A stretch of DNA of 64,000 nt from Clostridia bacterium (lineage in GTDB: Bacteria; Bacillota; Clostridia; Oscillospirales; Acutalibacteraceae): NCBI GenBank assembly GCA_017516965.1, contig JAFXAP010000015.1:158577-222576 (forward strand), given 5' to 3'. Position 1 is the stretch's first letter, and each line of letters opens with the position of its first letter. The notes beneath the pieces are model-generated. The model saw only the letters and a list, made by a program, of their open reading frames with translations, was not told where the DNA came from and ran no database searches. The translations under genes were made by a program, and so were the position numbers. Positions 27,425 through 36,008 of the stretch are shown here, piece after piece.

Positions 27425-30034
27425 TTATAGCTTTTTGTTGTTAACTTTAAAGCGGAATTCATATCGTTCCTGTTCTAATTGTGATGCAGGATGCATAGTA
27501 GCAAGTACGCCATTAGTTGCTGAATTATAGTTTTCTTCACAAATAACTACCTTATATGTTAAACGTTCACGATTAGTTTTTGTGTAATCGCAGTCTAAAA
27601 ATTCGTCATTTTGTGTTTGCCCTAACAACTCATAATCACTGTCATTTTGTCTCGCTCTATATATCGCGCAGTTTTTACCGTTTGAATTCCACTTTAGTGC
27701 TACGCCGCTTTCAGTCCAAACCGATGATAAATCACTCGGGATTTCACATTTTGCTACTGTAGCGAAATTTTCTATTATATAGATTTCATCGCTTACGGTA
27801 TCAAATTCTAAGTATATATCGTTAATTTTAAAATCAACTATACTTCCGTCTAACCTTTTAACAACCGTTTTAGAATTTATGCCCTCATAGCGCAAAACAA
27901 GCGGTACACCGGAGCCTGATTTTACCTTTAAAAGATTTATCTTACCATCTTGGTAATCGCAGTCAACAGTAAAATTACCGCGCGCCTTAATTCCCTTAAA
28001 GCAAACATTTTTCCACGCTTCAGGAAGCGCCGGGAAAAGTGAAATATAACCTTCGTGGCTTTGCAGTACCATTTCGGTCATACCTGCGGTCGCGCCAAAG
28101 TTTCCGTCAATCTGGAATGGTGGATGAACATCCCAAAGGTTTGGATAGGTGCGTTCTTTTAAAAGATTTTGCAACAATAAATATGAGTGGTTTCCGTCGC
28201 CGACACGCGCCCACGCATTAAGCCTGTGAGCAAGCGCCCATCCTGTAGAGCGGTCTCCTCGCATCTCAAGTGTCAGCCGCGCCGCATCAAGCCATGCGGG
28301 TGTGCTATGGGTTATGGTGCTACCTGGAGCAATCGCCACAAGTTGCGAAATGTGGCGATGCTGCGCCTCGCCAATTTCACCATAAAAATGCTCTTCATCA
28401 TATTCTTTTATTTGACCGCTATAGCCTATCTGCACAGGACCATAACTGTCAAGCTGTTGCTTTTCAAGTTGAGTTATAGCATCCGACTCACCAAGAAGTT
28501 TGGAACACTTAATGTCATCAATAGCATTTTCATAAATAAACTGTTGGTCGAATCCGCAACCTACTGTAAGACAATACTGTTGCTTTGCGTGTTGTGTTAC
28601 CCACGTTCCCGAAAGAATTTGTTCGGGAGAAGCTGAAAAGGCACAAAGATATCTTCCGTCATAATTTTTGACGCATTTGGTTAGTAACTTTGACATACCG
28701 TGAATTGCAGGATATGAATATTCACGCAAAATATCTTGGTCGCGAGTAAAGTCATAATAATCCCAAAACATTTTACTTGTCATACCGCCGGTACCGGGAC
28801 CTGAATGAGTGTATTTTCCCACACCCTCAATTTCATACATAAAAGCTCCTGTGCCTATTATCCAGCCACATTCACCCTCGCCATCGACATAGTTTTCGGG
28901 AGCGATTTCTTTTATAAACTTAGACGCATTAATACCTGCCTGTTTAGAGTAATTTTTCCAATAATCAGCATATGCTTTAAAGCATTCGGTGAGATTGGTG
29001 CTAAAGCAGGGCCAATAGTTCATTTGAACATTTATGTTATGCCAAATACCGCTACCCCACGGTGATTTGTCGTGAACGGTCCAAACGCCCTGAAGCGATG
29101 CAGGGGGCGTACCCTCACGCGAAGACGACACAAGCAAATGTCTGCCATATGTATAATAAAGTTCTTCTAAATAAAGCTCACTGTTACCACTTTGATAAGA
29201 TGTGAGCAACTCTTCGGTACCGCGTCCGTCATCAATACCGCCAAGGTCAAATTCTACTCTATCCATTAAATTGCAATAATCTTTTTTATGGTTGGCAAAA
29301 AGCTCATCCCAACCGAGATTTACTGCGTTGTTAAGGCAATTCACTACCTTGTCGTGCGGGTCTTCGCCCAGCGCTTTATGACACCCGTCTAAAAACACCT
29401 CGGGACAAAGTTTGTATGAAGTGTCAAGGGTGTAATACAGTTTTGTATCGGTAGAATTTTTAACAGTAATGCTGGCACCGTCTGATACCATATCGCCATC
29501 GGTAACAACCGCCAGTCTTGCTTCATAAATAAGCTCACGTGAAGGCAGTGTGCCTCGCATTATAATCTCGTTGTTTTCCACCCATATCTCGCCTGTTCTA
29601 CCACCCTCTTCTACAGGACGTTCATTAAGATATGGAATTAAAAGGCGAACGTTAAAGTCAATTTTACCGTTTTCGGTGCAAATTTTATATGCAAAAACCT
29701 TATCAGGATAACTTGTAAAACACTCACGAAAAACTTTGGTGCCGTTTAGTTCATAGTTTGAATATGCTACACCTGTGTTAAGGTTTAAACCACGCTCATA
29801 ATTTTCTACTAACGTATGGTTAAAATCAATAAACATTTCGCCAAAATTTGAAACGCCACCGTTTGCAAATTTATTTGCAAACGTGTTGGTTGTAAACTGG
29901 ATTCTTTCGCTATCAGTGCCACCAAACACACTTGCGCCAAAGTGCCCGTTACCTATGGGTAAAGAATATTTTTCCCAACCCTCGTTACTGCTTTCTGCCG
30001 GGGAAAAATATCTCATAATAAGTTGTTTTTTCAT
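27425..30034 (-). CDS. GH95-family alpha-L-fucosidase
   Basis: An 869-residue enzyme without signal peptide. The N-terminal GH95/GH65-type beta domain begins RYFSPAESSNEGWEKYSLPIGNGHFGASVFGG, and the (alpha/alpha)6 barrel carries the family hallmarks SREGTPPASLQGVWT, WHNINVQMNYWP and FQIDGNFGATAGMTEMVLQS. GH95 inverts alpha-1,2-linked fucose on host glycans and milk or plant oligosaccharides. The last ~120 residues form an additional FnIII-like tail. GGAGTG precedes the ATG. It has its own promoter. L-fucose isomerase lies 3.3 kb away on the same strand. Confidence 0.92.
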   Translation of the reverse strand: MKKQLIMRYFSPAESSNEGWEKYSLPIGNGHFGASVFGGTDSERIQFTTNTFANKFANGGVSNFGEMFIDFNHTLVENYERGLNLNTGVAYSNYELNGTKVFRECFTSYPDKVFAYKICTENGKIDFNVRLLIPYLNERPVEEGGRTGEIWVENNEIIMRGTLPSRELIYEARLAVVTDGDMVSDGASITVKNSTDTKLYYTLDTSYKLCPEVFLDGCHKALGEDPHDKVVNCLNNAVNLGWDELFANHKKDYCNLMDRVEFDLGGIDDGRGTEELLTSYQSGNSELYLEELYYTYGRHLLVSSSREGTPPASLQGVWTVHDKSPWGSGIWHNINVQMNYWPCFSTNLTECFKAYADYWKNYSKQAGINASKFIKEIAPENYVDGEGECGWIIGTGAFMYEIEGVGKYTHSGPGTGGMTSKMFWDYYDFTRDQDILREYSYPAIHGMSKLLTKCVKNYDGRYLCAFSASPEQILSGTWVTQHAKQQYCLTVGCGFDQQFIYENAIDDIKCSKLLGESDAITQLEKQQLDSYGPVQIGYSGQIKEYDEEHFYGEIGEAQHRHISQLVAIAPGSTITHSTPAWLDAARLTLEMRGDRSTGWALAHRLNAWARVGDGNHSYLLLQNLLKERTYPNLWDVHPPFQIDGNFGATAGMTEMVLQSHEGYISLFPALPEAWKNVCFKGIKARGNFTVDCDYQDGKINLLKVKSGSGVPLVLRYEGINSKTVVKRLDGSIVDFKINDIYLEFDTVSDEIYIIENFATVAKCEIPSDLSSVWTESGVALKWNSNGKNCAIYRARQNDSDYELLGQTQNDEFLDCDYTKTNRERLTYKVVICEENYNSATNGVLATMHPASQLEQERYEFRFKVNNKKL

Positions 30035-30065
30035 ATAAACACTCCTATTTGCTAACTATATTTTT

Positions 30066-30094
30066 ATTATATAATTATTAAACCGAATTTTCAA
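30066..30094 (-). promoter_or_regulatory. Sigma-A promoter of GH95 gene
   Basis: TTGAAA (30094-30089), 17 bases, TATAAT (30071-30066) on the minus strand. Confidence 0.8.
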
Positions 30095-30103
30095 CAATAA
30101 AAA

Positions 30104-30129
30104 AAGAAGATGCCCTAAAGCATCTTCTT
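30104..30129 (-). terminator. Terminator after the sorted surface protein gene
   Basis: A perfect 10-bp stem, AAGAAGATGC with 6-base loop, followed on the minus strand by TTTTT. Confidence 0.8.
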
Positions 30130-30146
30130 AAAAATTTTATTTAAAA

Positions 30147-30704
30147 TTATTTTGAATAAACTTTTTTAATACCAAAGCAGAATGCTGCAGCTGCAAGCAA
30201 AACGATTGCGATATAGTAAACAGATGTGTCACCTGTTGGATCGCTCTTGTCTGAATCGTCAACGTTGCTCTGCTCGTTAGGATCGGTGATCTTATCATCA
30301 TAGTTACCGCAAACAACAACCGAATTTAAAACCTTGATTGTCATTTCAGTTGATGTAAGGCTACCTTTTACGATTTCATAATCGGTGCCCTCTACTGCCT
30401 TAACAGTTTTTGAAGTAGCAAGGTTAAGAACGCTTAAAGTAACCATACCTGTTGCAGGTGCATTTTTGCCTGTTTTGTAAACGCTCCAGCTCTTAAATGT
30501 ACCATACTTAGGATCAGCCTTAACTGTAATTGTATCGCCTGCATCAAGTGTAATTTCTTTATCGATATCACCTTCTACAAAATCAGCCTTTCTTACAGTC
30601 ACTGTAACCTTTTCTGTAGCTACAGGGCTTTTTGCCGCAAACGCTGTTACAGAAAAACAGCAAATCATAACTATGCTAAGAACTAATGCAACTATCTTTT
30701 TCAT
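30147..30704 (-). CDS. Small secreted surface protein with PTGD-type sorting tail
   Basis: A 185-residue protein with a signal peptide (about 1-24, ending VTAFAA), a single beta-rich domain (~25-135; TITVKADPKYGTFKSWSVYK), an acidic linker and a C-terminal DPTGD motif followed by a hydrophobic helix and KKVYSK. That tail is a variant of the LPXTG-like cell-wall sorting signal common in Ruminococcaceae. No sortase is in the window. The ectodomain is not recognised. It has its own promoter and terminator. Confidence 0.75.
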   Translation of the reverse strand: MKKIVALVLSIVMICCFSVTAFAAKSPVATEKVTVTVRKADFVEGDIDKEITLDAGDTITVKADPKYGTFKSWSVYKTGKNAPATGMVTLSVLNLATSKTVKAVEGTDYEIVKGSLTSTEMTIKVLNSVVVCGNYDDKITDPNEQSNVDDSDKSDPTGDTSVYYIAIVLLAAAAFCFGIKKVYSK

Positions 30705-30751
30705 TTTTACAAACCTCCGTAAAAAATATAAAATACAACTATACGACTAAT

Positions 30752-30780
30752 ATTATAAACCATTAAATTCAAAAAGTAAA
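30752..30780 (-). promoter_or_regulatory. Sigma-A promoter of the sorted surface protein
   Basis: TTTACT (30780-30775), 17 bases, TATAAT (30757-30752) on the minus strand. Confidence 0.75.
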
Positions 30781-30868
30781 GTCTTTTTTTAAAAAATTTT
30801 ATTTTTTCTTGATACCTCGCATATTTTGTGGTAAACTTTATGAGATATAATATATAAGGAGTAATACC

Positions 30869-32458
30869 GTGGATTTAAAGCAAGAAATAAACCGTCGTCG
30901 CACCTTTGCAATCATTTCGCATCCTGACGCCGGTAAAACAACACTTACTGAAAAACTACTGCTTTACGGAGGCGCTATTCAAACCGCGGGTTCGGTTAAA
31001 GGTAAAGCTACCGCAAAACATGCCGTTTCCGACTGGATGGAGCTTGAAAAACAACGTGGTATTTCTATCACCTCGTCGGTAATGCAGTTTGAATACGATG
31101 GCTACTGTATAAATATTCTCGATACCCCCGGACACCAAGACTTCTCTGAAGATACCTACCGCACACTTATGGCGGCTGACAGCGTTGTTATGGTTATTGA
31201 CGCGGCAAAGGGGATAGAACCGCAAACCCGTAAACTCTTTAAGGTAACGGCTATGCGCAATATTCCGATTTTTACCTTTATAAACAAACTTGACCGCGAT
31301 GCGCGTGACCCGTTTGAATTGCTCGACCAGCTTGAAAAGGAATTTGGCATAGGCACCTATCCTATAAACTGGCCTATTGGTTGCGGTGTTGATTTTAAGG
31401 GCGTATTTGACCGTGACCGACGTCAGATTATGACCTTTAATGACTTTCATCGAGGTCAGGACAAATTAAAAGCAATTGAATGTGACATAACCGATACCGA
31501 AAAACTTGACGAACTTATCGGCGAATACTCGCGTCGCGACCTTGTTGACCAGATAGAACTGCTTGACGGTGCAAGTTATGATTTTGACCTTGAACAAGTC
31601 CGTTGCGGCAAACTGACCCCTGTTTTCTTTGGCTCAGCCCTTACAAACTTTGGTGTTGAACCTTTTCTTGAAAACTTTTTAAAAATGACCACCGCTCCCC
31701 TTGCACGTAACACAAAAGAGGGCAAGGTTACACCTGAAAGTGAAAATTTTTCAGCATTTGTATTTAAAATTCAAGCAAATATGAACAAGGCTCATCGTGA
31801 CCGTATGACCTTTATGCGCATTTGCTCGGGTAAATTTGAGCGCGATAAAGAATACTATCACGTTCAAGGCAAAAAGAGTCTTCGCCTAAGTCAACCGCAA
31901 CAACTTATGGCTGATAGCCGACAAATTGTAAATGAAGCGTATGCCGGTGATATTATAGGTGTTTTTGATCCGGGTATTTTCTCTATTGGCGATACAGTTT
32001 GTGAGTCAAAGCACAAGGTCGAGTTTGAAGGCATACCCACCTTTGCGCCCGAACACTTTGCTATTATTGAACACAAAGACAGCCTTAAACGTAAGCAGTT
32101 TGTAAAAGGTGTTGAGCAAATAGCCCAAGAAGGCGCTATTCAAATCTTCCACGAACCAAATACGGGTATGGAACGCGTTATTGTAGGTGTTGTTGGTGTG
32201 CTTCAGTTTGAAGTGCTTGAACACCGCCTTAAAAATGAATATAACGTTGATGTTATTCGTAGCAATTTGCCATATCAATTTATTCGTTGGATTGGCAATG
32301 ATGATATCGACGTATCAAAACTAAACCTCACATCTGATACAAAATGGGTACAGGATTTCAAGGGTAACAACCTGCTCGTTTTCACAAGCGAATGGAATAT
32401 AAACTGGGCGCTTGAAAAGAACGAGGGCTTAATTCTTGAAGATTTCAGTAAAAACTAA
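30869..32458 (+). CDS. prfC: Peptide chain release factor 3
   Basis: A 529-residue translational GTPase, normal RF3 length. G1 is ISHPDAGKTTLTEKLL (~16-31), G3 DTPGHQDFSEDTYRTL, and G4 NKLDRDARDP. The RF3-specific stretches WPIGCGVDFKGVFDR and GNNLLVFTSEWN confirm RF3 rather than EF-G. RF3 recycles RF1/RF2 from the ribosome after peptide release. The start is GTG with AAGGAG 7 bases upstream. A TATAAT lies at about 30847, but I see no good -35. The SDR gene begins 10 bases after the stop. Confidence 0.97.
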   Translation: MDLKQEINRRRTFAIISHPDAGKTTLTEKLLLYGGAIQTAGSVKGKATAKHAVSDWMELEKQRGISITSSVMQFEYDGYCINILDTPGHQDFSEDTYRTLMAADSVVMVIDAAKGIEPQTRKLFKVTAMRNIPIFTFINKLDRDARDPFELLDQLEKEFGIGTYPINWPIGCGVDFKGVFDRDRRQIMTFNDFHRGQDKLKAIECDITDTEKLDELIGEYSRRDLVDQIELLDGASYDFDLEQVRCGKLTPVFFGSALTNFGVEPFLENFLKMTTAPLARNTKEGKVTPESENFSAFVFKIQANMNKAHRDRMTFMRICSGKFERDKEYYHVQGKKSLRLSQPQQLMADSRQIVNEAYAGDIIGVFDPGIFSIGDTVCESKHKVEFEGIPTFAPEHFAIIEHKDSLKRKQFVKGVEQIAQEGAIQIFHEPNTGMERVIVGVVGVLQFEVLEHRLKNEYNVDVIRSNLPYQFIRWIGNDDIDVSKLNLTSDTKWVQDFKGNNLLVFTSEWNINWALEKNEGLILEDFSKN

Positions 32459-32468
32459 GGGTGATATT

Positions 32469-33227
32469 ATGAATATAGCTGTAATAACAGGCGCATCCTC
32501 CGGTCTTGGATGGGAATTTGCCAAAGCGGTTTACAACAACCGACCCGACCTTGATGAAGTTTGGGTAATAGCGCGACGTCAAGAACGTTTGCAAGAATTA
32601 CAAGCAGAGCTTGGAAACACAATAATCCCCCTTGCTTTCGACATAACCGACCCGCAAGCAGTCCTAGACTACAGCAACCTTTTAAAAGAAAAGGGTGTTG
32701 ATGTAAAATTGCTTATAAATAATGCAGGTTTTGGTAAGCTTGGCAGTTTTGATAAACTCTCACTGGAAGAAAACACGCGTATGGTCCGTCTTAATTGCGA
32801 AGCGCTTACCGCAATAACTGCGGCAACACTACCCCATATGCCCGAAAAAAGCGAAATTATCAATAGTTGCTCTATTGCGTCTTTTGCTCCCAACACACGT
32901 ATGGCGGTATATTCTTCTACCAAAGCGTATGTTATGAGCCTTTCACGCGCGTTGCGTGAGGAATTAAAGAGTCGCAAAATAAACGTGTTGGCTGTTTGCC
33001 CCGGTCCTATGGACACCGAATTTTTATCGGTTGCAAACATTCAAAAGGGCGCAAGTCGTACCTTCGACACGCTACCTCGCGTTAATGCGCACACAATAGC
33101 GGTAAAGTCACTGGGTGCATCCCGCCGCGGTCGCGCAGTTTACACCAATCGTATATTTTATAAATTTTATCGTTTACTTGCAAAGATACTGCCTCACTCA
33201 TTAGTTATGAAACTGTGTGGCACCTGA
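32469..33227 (+). CDS. Short-chain dehydrogenase/reductase
   Basis: A 252-residue classical SDR. The NAD(P)-binding TGASSGLG is at residues 8-15, NNAG at ~86-89, the catalytic Ser in SCSIAS (~137) and YSSTKAY with catalytic Tyr and Lys (~151-155), then PGPMDTEF. It reduces or oxidises an unknown small substrate. An in-frame start exists 33 bases upstream, but the ATG at 32469 follows GGGTGAT and begins the conserved beta-1 strand. It shares a transcript with prfC, and a terminator follows. Confidence 0.93.
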   Translation: MNIAVITGASSGLGWEFAKAVYNNRPDLDEVWVIARRQERLQELQAELGNTIIPLAFDITDPQAVLDYSNLLKEKGVDVKLLINNAGFGKLGSFDKLSLEENTRMVRLNCEALTAITAATLPHMPEKSEIINSCSIASFAPNTRMAVYSSTKAYVMSLSRALREELKSRKINVLAVCPGPMDTEFLSVANIQKGASRTFDTLPRVNAHTIAVKSLGASRRGRAVYTNRIFYKFYRLLAKILPHSLVMKLCGT

Positions 33228-33243
33228 TTAAAAAGCAAAATTA

Positions 33244-33280
33244 AACCCCGACTGTCTTTTGACAATCGGGGTTGTTTTTT
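33244..33280 (+). terminator. Terminator after prfC-SDR
   Basis: AACCCCGA-C-TGTC paired with GACA-A-TCGGGGTT around TTTT, followed by GTTTTTT. Confidence 0.8.
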
Positions 33281-33288
33281 ACACCATA

Positions 33289-35124
33289 TTAGTATTTTTT
33301 ATAAAGTGGGCCGTAGGCTTTACATGCGCGGTAGTCCTGACCCTCTTTGTCCATACCAAATGCATTCCAAGCAGCAGGACGATAAATTTCATCCTCAGGT
33401 ACGTTGTGCATACAAACAGGGATGCGGAGCATTGAGCACATTGTGATAAGGTCTGCGCCAATATGACCATAGCTGATAGCGCCGTGGTTAGCGCCCCAGT
33501 TCATCATTACCTCATAAGCGGTCTTAAACGGTGAGCCCTCTTTACCGTCGCAACGGGGAGCAAACCATGTGCAAGGCCAGGTTGGGTTGGTGCGTTCCAT
33601 AAGTGTGTCAGAAACTTCATCAGGAAGTTTAACAGTCCAACCTTCAGCAATCTGAAGCACAGGACCCAAGCCTTTTACAAGGTTAAGTCTTATCATTGTG
33701 CAAGGCATTTCTGCGCGGGTTGTATAATGGCTTGAGAAACCGCCGCCACGGAAGTTATCAAAACCTGCTTCGCACCAAACGGTAGCATCTGTCATCTTCT
33801 TGATATCTTCATCGGTAACTTCCCACCATTTTTTCATAACAGCGTTGCCGTTTTCGTCGGTGCATTCACCACAAGCATCAAGACAAGCAGCGCCCGAATT
33901 CAGAAGGTGTATAATACCATTAGACTCAGCAGCCTTGCCCTCAAGTTTATAGCCTGTAACTCGCTCGGTTGCTTCACCTGACCAATATGTACGAACGTCA
34001 GCAAAAATTTGTGCGCGGTGTGTAAGCAAACGCATCATAAGCATACCCATACCGTTTAAAATGTCGTTTTCGGTAGCAAGGGTAAATGGTTCGCGTGCGC
34101 CGTCATAGTCAAAGGTTGAAGAAAGAAGCGCTTCAGGATAGTCACAGTTTGGCCAATGGTCAGTCCACTGACGCTGACCCTGGAAACCGCCCGCAATAGC
34201 GTTATGACCAACCTTTTCTTCCTCGAATGCATCGGGAAGATTTGGGTTGCCTGCCATAAGGTCTTTTATAATGCAGTACATTTTAACGGTGAATTCCCAC
34301 TGTTTTTCTTTTTCTTCAGGGGTAAATTTAATACGACGTTCTTCGCCTAAAAACTCAACTGATTCGGGGTTATCGTCTCTACCCTCTTTGCAGTGTTCCT
34401 TGGTCCAGGCAAGAGCCTTTTGGTATTCTTCTTCGTTGTAGATGCCCTCTTCCATTCGGCGAAGGATTTCAACCTCGTCAACCGATTCAATACGCATACC
34501 AAAATATGCTTCCATCATATCTTGGTCCATAATTGAACCTGCAATACCCATACACTGTGAACCAATTTGCAAATATGACTTGCCACGCATTGTAGCAACT
34601 GCTACAGCCGCGCGACCAAAGCGCAAGAGCTTTTCCTTTACGTCTTCGGGAATTTCAGATACTTGGTCACGGTCTTGAACCTCGTGACCGTAGATGCCAA
34701 ATGCGGGAAGACCCTTTTGAGCGTGACCTGCCAAAACTGCGGCAAGGTAAACAGCGCCCGGACGCTCGGTGCCGTTAAAGCCCCAAACACCCTTAATTGT
34801 ATTGGGGTCCATATCCATAGTTTCTGAACCATAGCACCAACAAGGTGTTACAGAAAGGGTGATGTCTACGCCCTCTTTTTTAAACTTTTTAGCGCAAGCG
34901 GCTGCCTCTGGCACACGACCGATACTGGTATCAGCCATAACAACCTTAACAGGATCACCGTTTGAATAAAAAAGATTTTCCTCAAAAAGTTTTTTTGCAG
35001 CGTTTGCCATAGCCATAACCTGTGCTTCAAGGCTTTCACGCAACTGCATAGGTCCTCTGCGGCCATCTACGACAGGACGAATACCAATTACAGGGTAACC
35101 GCCTACGTATCTTGATTTGCTCAT
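33289..35124 (-). CDS. fucI: L-fucose isomerase
   Basis: A 611-residue protein matching FucI along its length: GIRPVVDGRRGPMQLRESLE near the N-terminus, TPCWCYGSETMDMDP (~95-109), GFNGTERPGAVYLA and GRAAVAVATMRGKSYLQIG. Near the C-terminus are SSHYTTRAEMPCTMIRLNL and WGANHGAISYGHIGADL. The Mn-dependent enzyme converts L-fucose to L-fuculose in the cytoplasm, and can also take D-arabinose. It is slightly longer than the E. coli form (591). AAGGAG precedes the ATG. No fuculokinase or aldolase is nearby. Confidence 0.95.
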   Translation of the reverse strand: MSKSRYVGGYPVIGIRPVVDGRRGPMQLRESLEAQVMAMANAAKKLFEENLFYSNGDPVKVVMADTSIGRVPEAAACAKKFKKEGVDITLSVTPCWCYGSETMDMDPNTIKGVWGFNGTERPGAVYLAAVLAGHAQKGLPAFGIYGHEVQDRDQVSEIPEDVKEKLLRFGRAAVAVATMRGKSYLQIGSQCMGIAGSIMDQDMMEAYFGMRIESVDEVEILRRMEEGIYNEEEYQKALAWTKEHCKEGRDDNPESVEFLGEERRIKFTPEEKEKQWEFTVKMYCIIKDLMAGNPNLPDAFEEEKVGHNAIAGGFQGQRQWTDHWPNCDYPEALLSSTFDYDGAREPFTLATENDILNGMGMLMMRLLTHRAQIFADVRTYWSGEATERVTGYKLEGKAAESNGIIHLLNSGAACLDACGECTDENGNAVMKKWWEVTDEDIKKMTDATVWCEAGFDNFRGGGFSSHYTTRAEMPCTMIRLNLVKGLGPVLQIAEGWTVKLPDEVSDTLMERTNPTWPCTWFAPRCDGKEGSPFKTAYEVMMNWGANHGAISYGHIGADLITMCSMLRIPVCMHNVPEDEIYRPAAWNAFGMDKEGQDYRACKAYGPLYKKY

Positions 35125-35165
35125 AGTGTTACAACTCCTTTATGTAAAATATAAATAATAAAACA

Positions 35166-35183
35166 AAATCTGAATTACAGATT
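35166..35183 (-). terminator. Weak hairpin after gtrA-like gene
   Basis: AATCTG/CAGATT stem of 6 bp with loop of 5, followed on the minus strand by TTGTTTT. It may only partly end transcription before fucI. Confidence 0.4.
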
Positions 35184-35184
35184 A

Positions 35185-35595
35185 TTATTTTCTACCAAAT
35201 GTATATACCTTCATTATAATATATGTAAGTGGTCCGCCAACCATTGCGGCAAGAATTGTGCCCCAAAACTGCGGTAACTTTAACGTGTTAATTGTAATAA
35301 AGGTAACCAAAAAACCAATAATTAAACAGGGTATATATGAAACAATAAATTTTGTATATCTTTTAAGTGTAGGACTTTTTTTGAATATAAAGTAACTGTT
35401 TAAAAAGAAAGCGATAAAATTTGAAAAGAAAAAGCCCACAACGTATGCCGCATTTGCCTGCATAAAATGGCTGAAAAGTTTTGAAAAAAGACCGTGGGTA
35501 ATGGTATTAACGAGTCCAAAAACGCAAAACTCTAAAAACTTTTTACTTACAAAGGTTCTTTTAAGTTTTAAAAAAAATTCACGAATGGCTCTCAC
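35185..35595 (-). CDS. GtrA-family membrane protein
   Basis: A 136-residue protein with four membrane helices, the GtrA pattern: FCVFGLVNTITHGLFSKLF, AAYVVGFFFSNFIAFFLNSYFIF, the third helix around YIPCLIIGFLVTF and the last around LAAMVGGPLTYII. GtrA proteins are thought to help flip lipid-linked sugars for cell-surface polysaccharide. The start is GTG. TATAAT lies only about 15 bases upstream and there is no clear Shine-Dalgarno, so the leader is very short. Confidence 0.85.
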   Translation of the reverse strand: MRAIREFFLKLKRTFVSKKFLEFCVFGLVNTITHGLFSKLFSHFMQANAAYVVGFFFSNFIAFFLNSYFIFKKSPTLKRYTKFIVSYIPCLIIGFLVTFITINTLKLPQFWGTILAAMVGGPLTYIIMKVYTFGRK

Positions 35596-35660
35596 CCCAT
35601 TTGCACGAATATTATATCAAAATAATTATAACAAATACTTAATAAAAAAGCAAGATTATG

Positions 35661-35689
35661 TTGACATTACCACGTGTTTAGGCTAAAAT
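35661..35689 (+). promoter_or_regulatory. Promoter of tRNA-Arg
   Basis: TTGACA (35661-35666), 17 bases, TAAAAT (35684-35689). Confidence 0.8.
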
Positions 35690-35709
35690 TAACAAGCAGT
35701 TAAAAATAT

Positions 35710-35784
35710 GCCCCCTTAGTTAAATGGATATAATGGACCCCTCCTAAGGGTCAGTTGTGCGTTCGATTCGCGCAGGGGGTGCCA
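35710..35784 (+). tRNA. tRNA-Arg (anticodon CCU)
   Basis: A complete cloverleaf including encoded CCA. The acceptor stem GCCCCCT/AGGGGGT has one G-T closing pair; the anticodon stem GACCC/GGGTC holds the loop CTCCTAA with anticodon CCT, and the T-arm has TTCGATT. It reads AGG codons. Promoter and terminator flank it closely. Confidence 0.95.
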
Positions 35785-35812
35785 AAAACGCAAGTCAAAC
35801 GACTTGCGTTTT
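35785..35812 (+). terminator. Terminator of tRNA-Arg
   Basis: A perfect 12-bp stem, AAAACGCAAGTC with loop AAAC, ending in TTTT. Confidence 0.8.
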
Positions 35813-35994
35813 ATCCAATCCAACAGGATTGGTATGTCATCACGGCAAAGCCGTGTATGTTATCCGTCACACAGTGACGGTATGTCATCAGCCGTAAGGC
35901 TGTATTAAAATATCCTGTCGCATTGATGACATACAACACTTCGTGTTGATTACATACCGCTGATGGCGAATTACATACAATGCTTTGCATTGAT
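35813..35994 (+). repeat. Array of seven short hairpins with inverted linker motif
   Basis: Seven short inverted repeats follow one another: CCAATCC/GGATTGG, CACGGC/GCCGTG, CCGTCAC/GTGACGG, CAGCC/GGCTG, CAACAC/GTGTTG, a weak CGC/GCG, and CAATGC/GCATTG. All except the weak one have 3-4-base loops. Arm sequences differ but stay paired. Linkers in the left half read TATGTCAT, TATGTTAT, TATGTCAT; those in the right half read the complement (ATGACATA, ATTACATA, ATTACATA). The whole could fold as a tree with three hairpins on each side of a central stem and one at the apex. The last hairpin ends 4 bases before the Shine-Dalgarno of the four-helix-bundle gene. Confidence 0.7.
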
Positions 35995-36008
35995 TTGGAG
36001 GCGATTTA

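Noticed and set aside
28187-28636. Plus-strand frame of 149 codons inside the GH95 gene
   Set aside because: Antisense shadow of a well-conserved GH95 catalytic region.
35760-35784. tRNA-Arg 3' end as an active attachment site
   Set aside because: I found no second copy of the tRNA 3' sequence downstream and no integrase gene.
35813-35994. Hairpin array as a CRISPR
   Set aside because: Repeats are not identical, units are only about 20-30 bases, arms vary while linkers flip orientation, and there are no cas genes.
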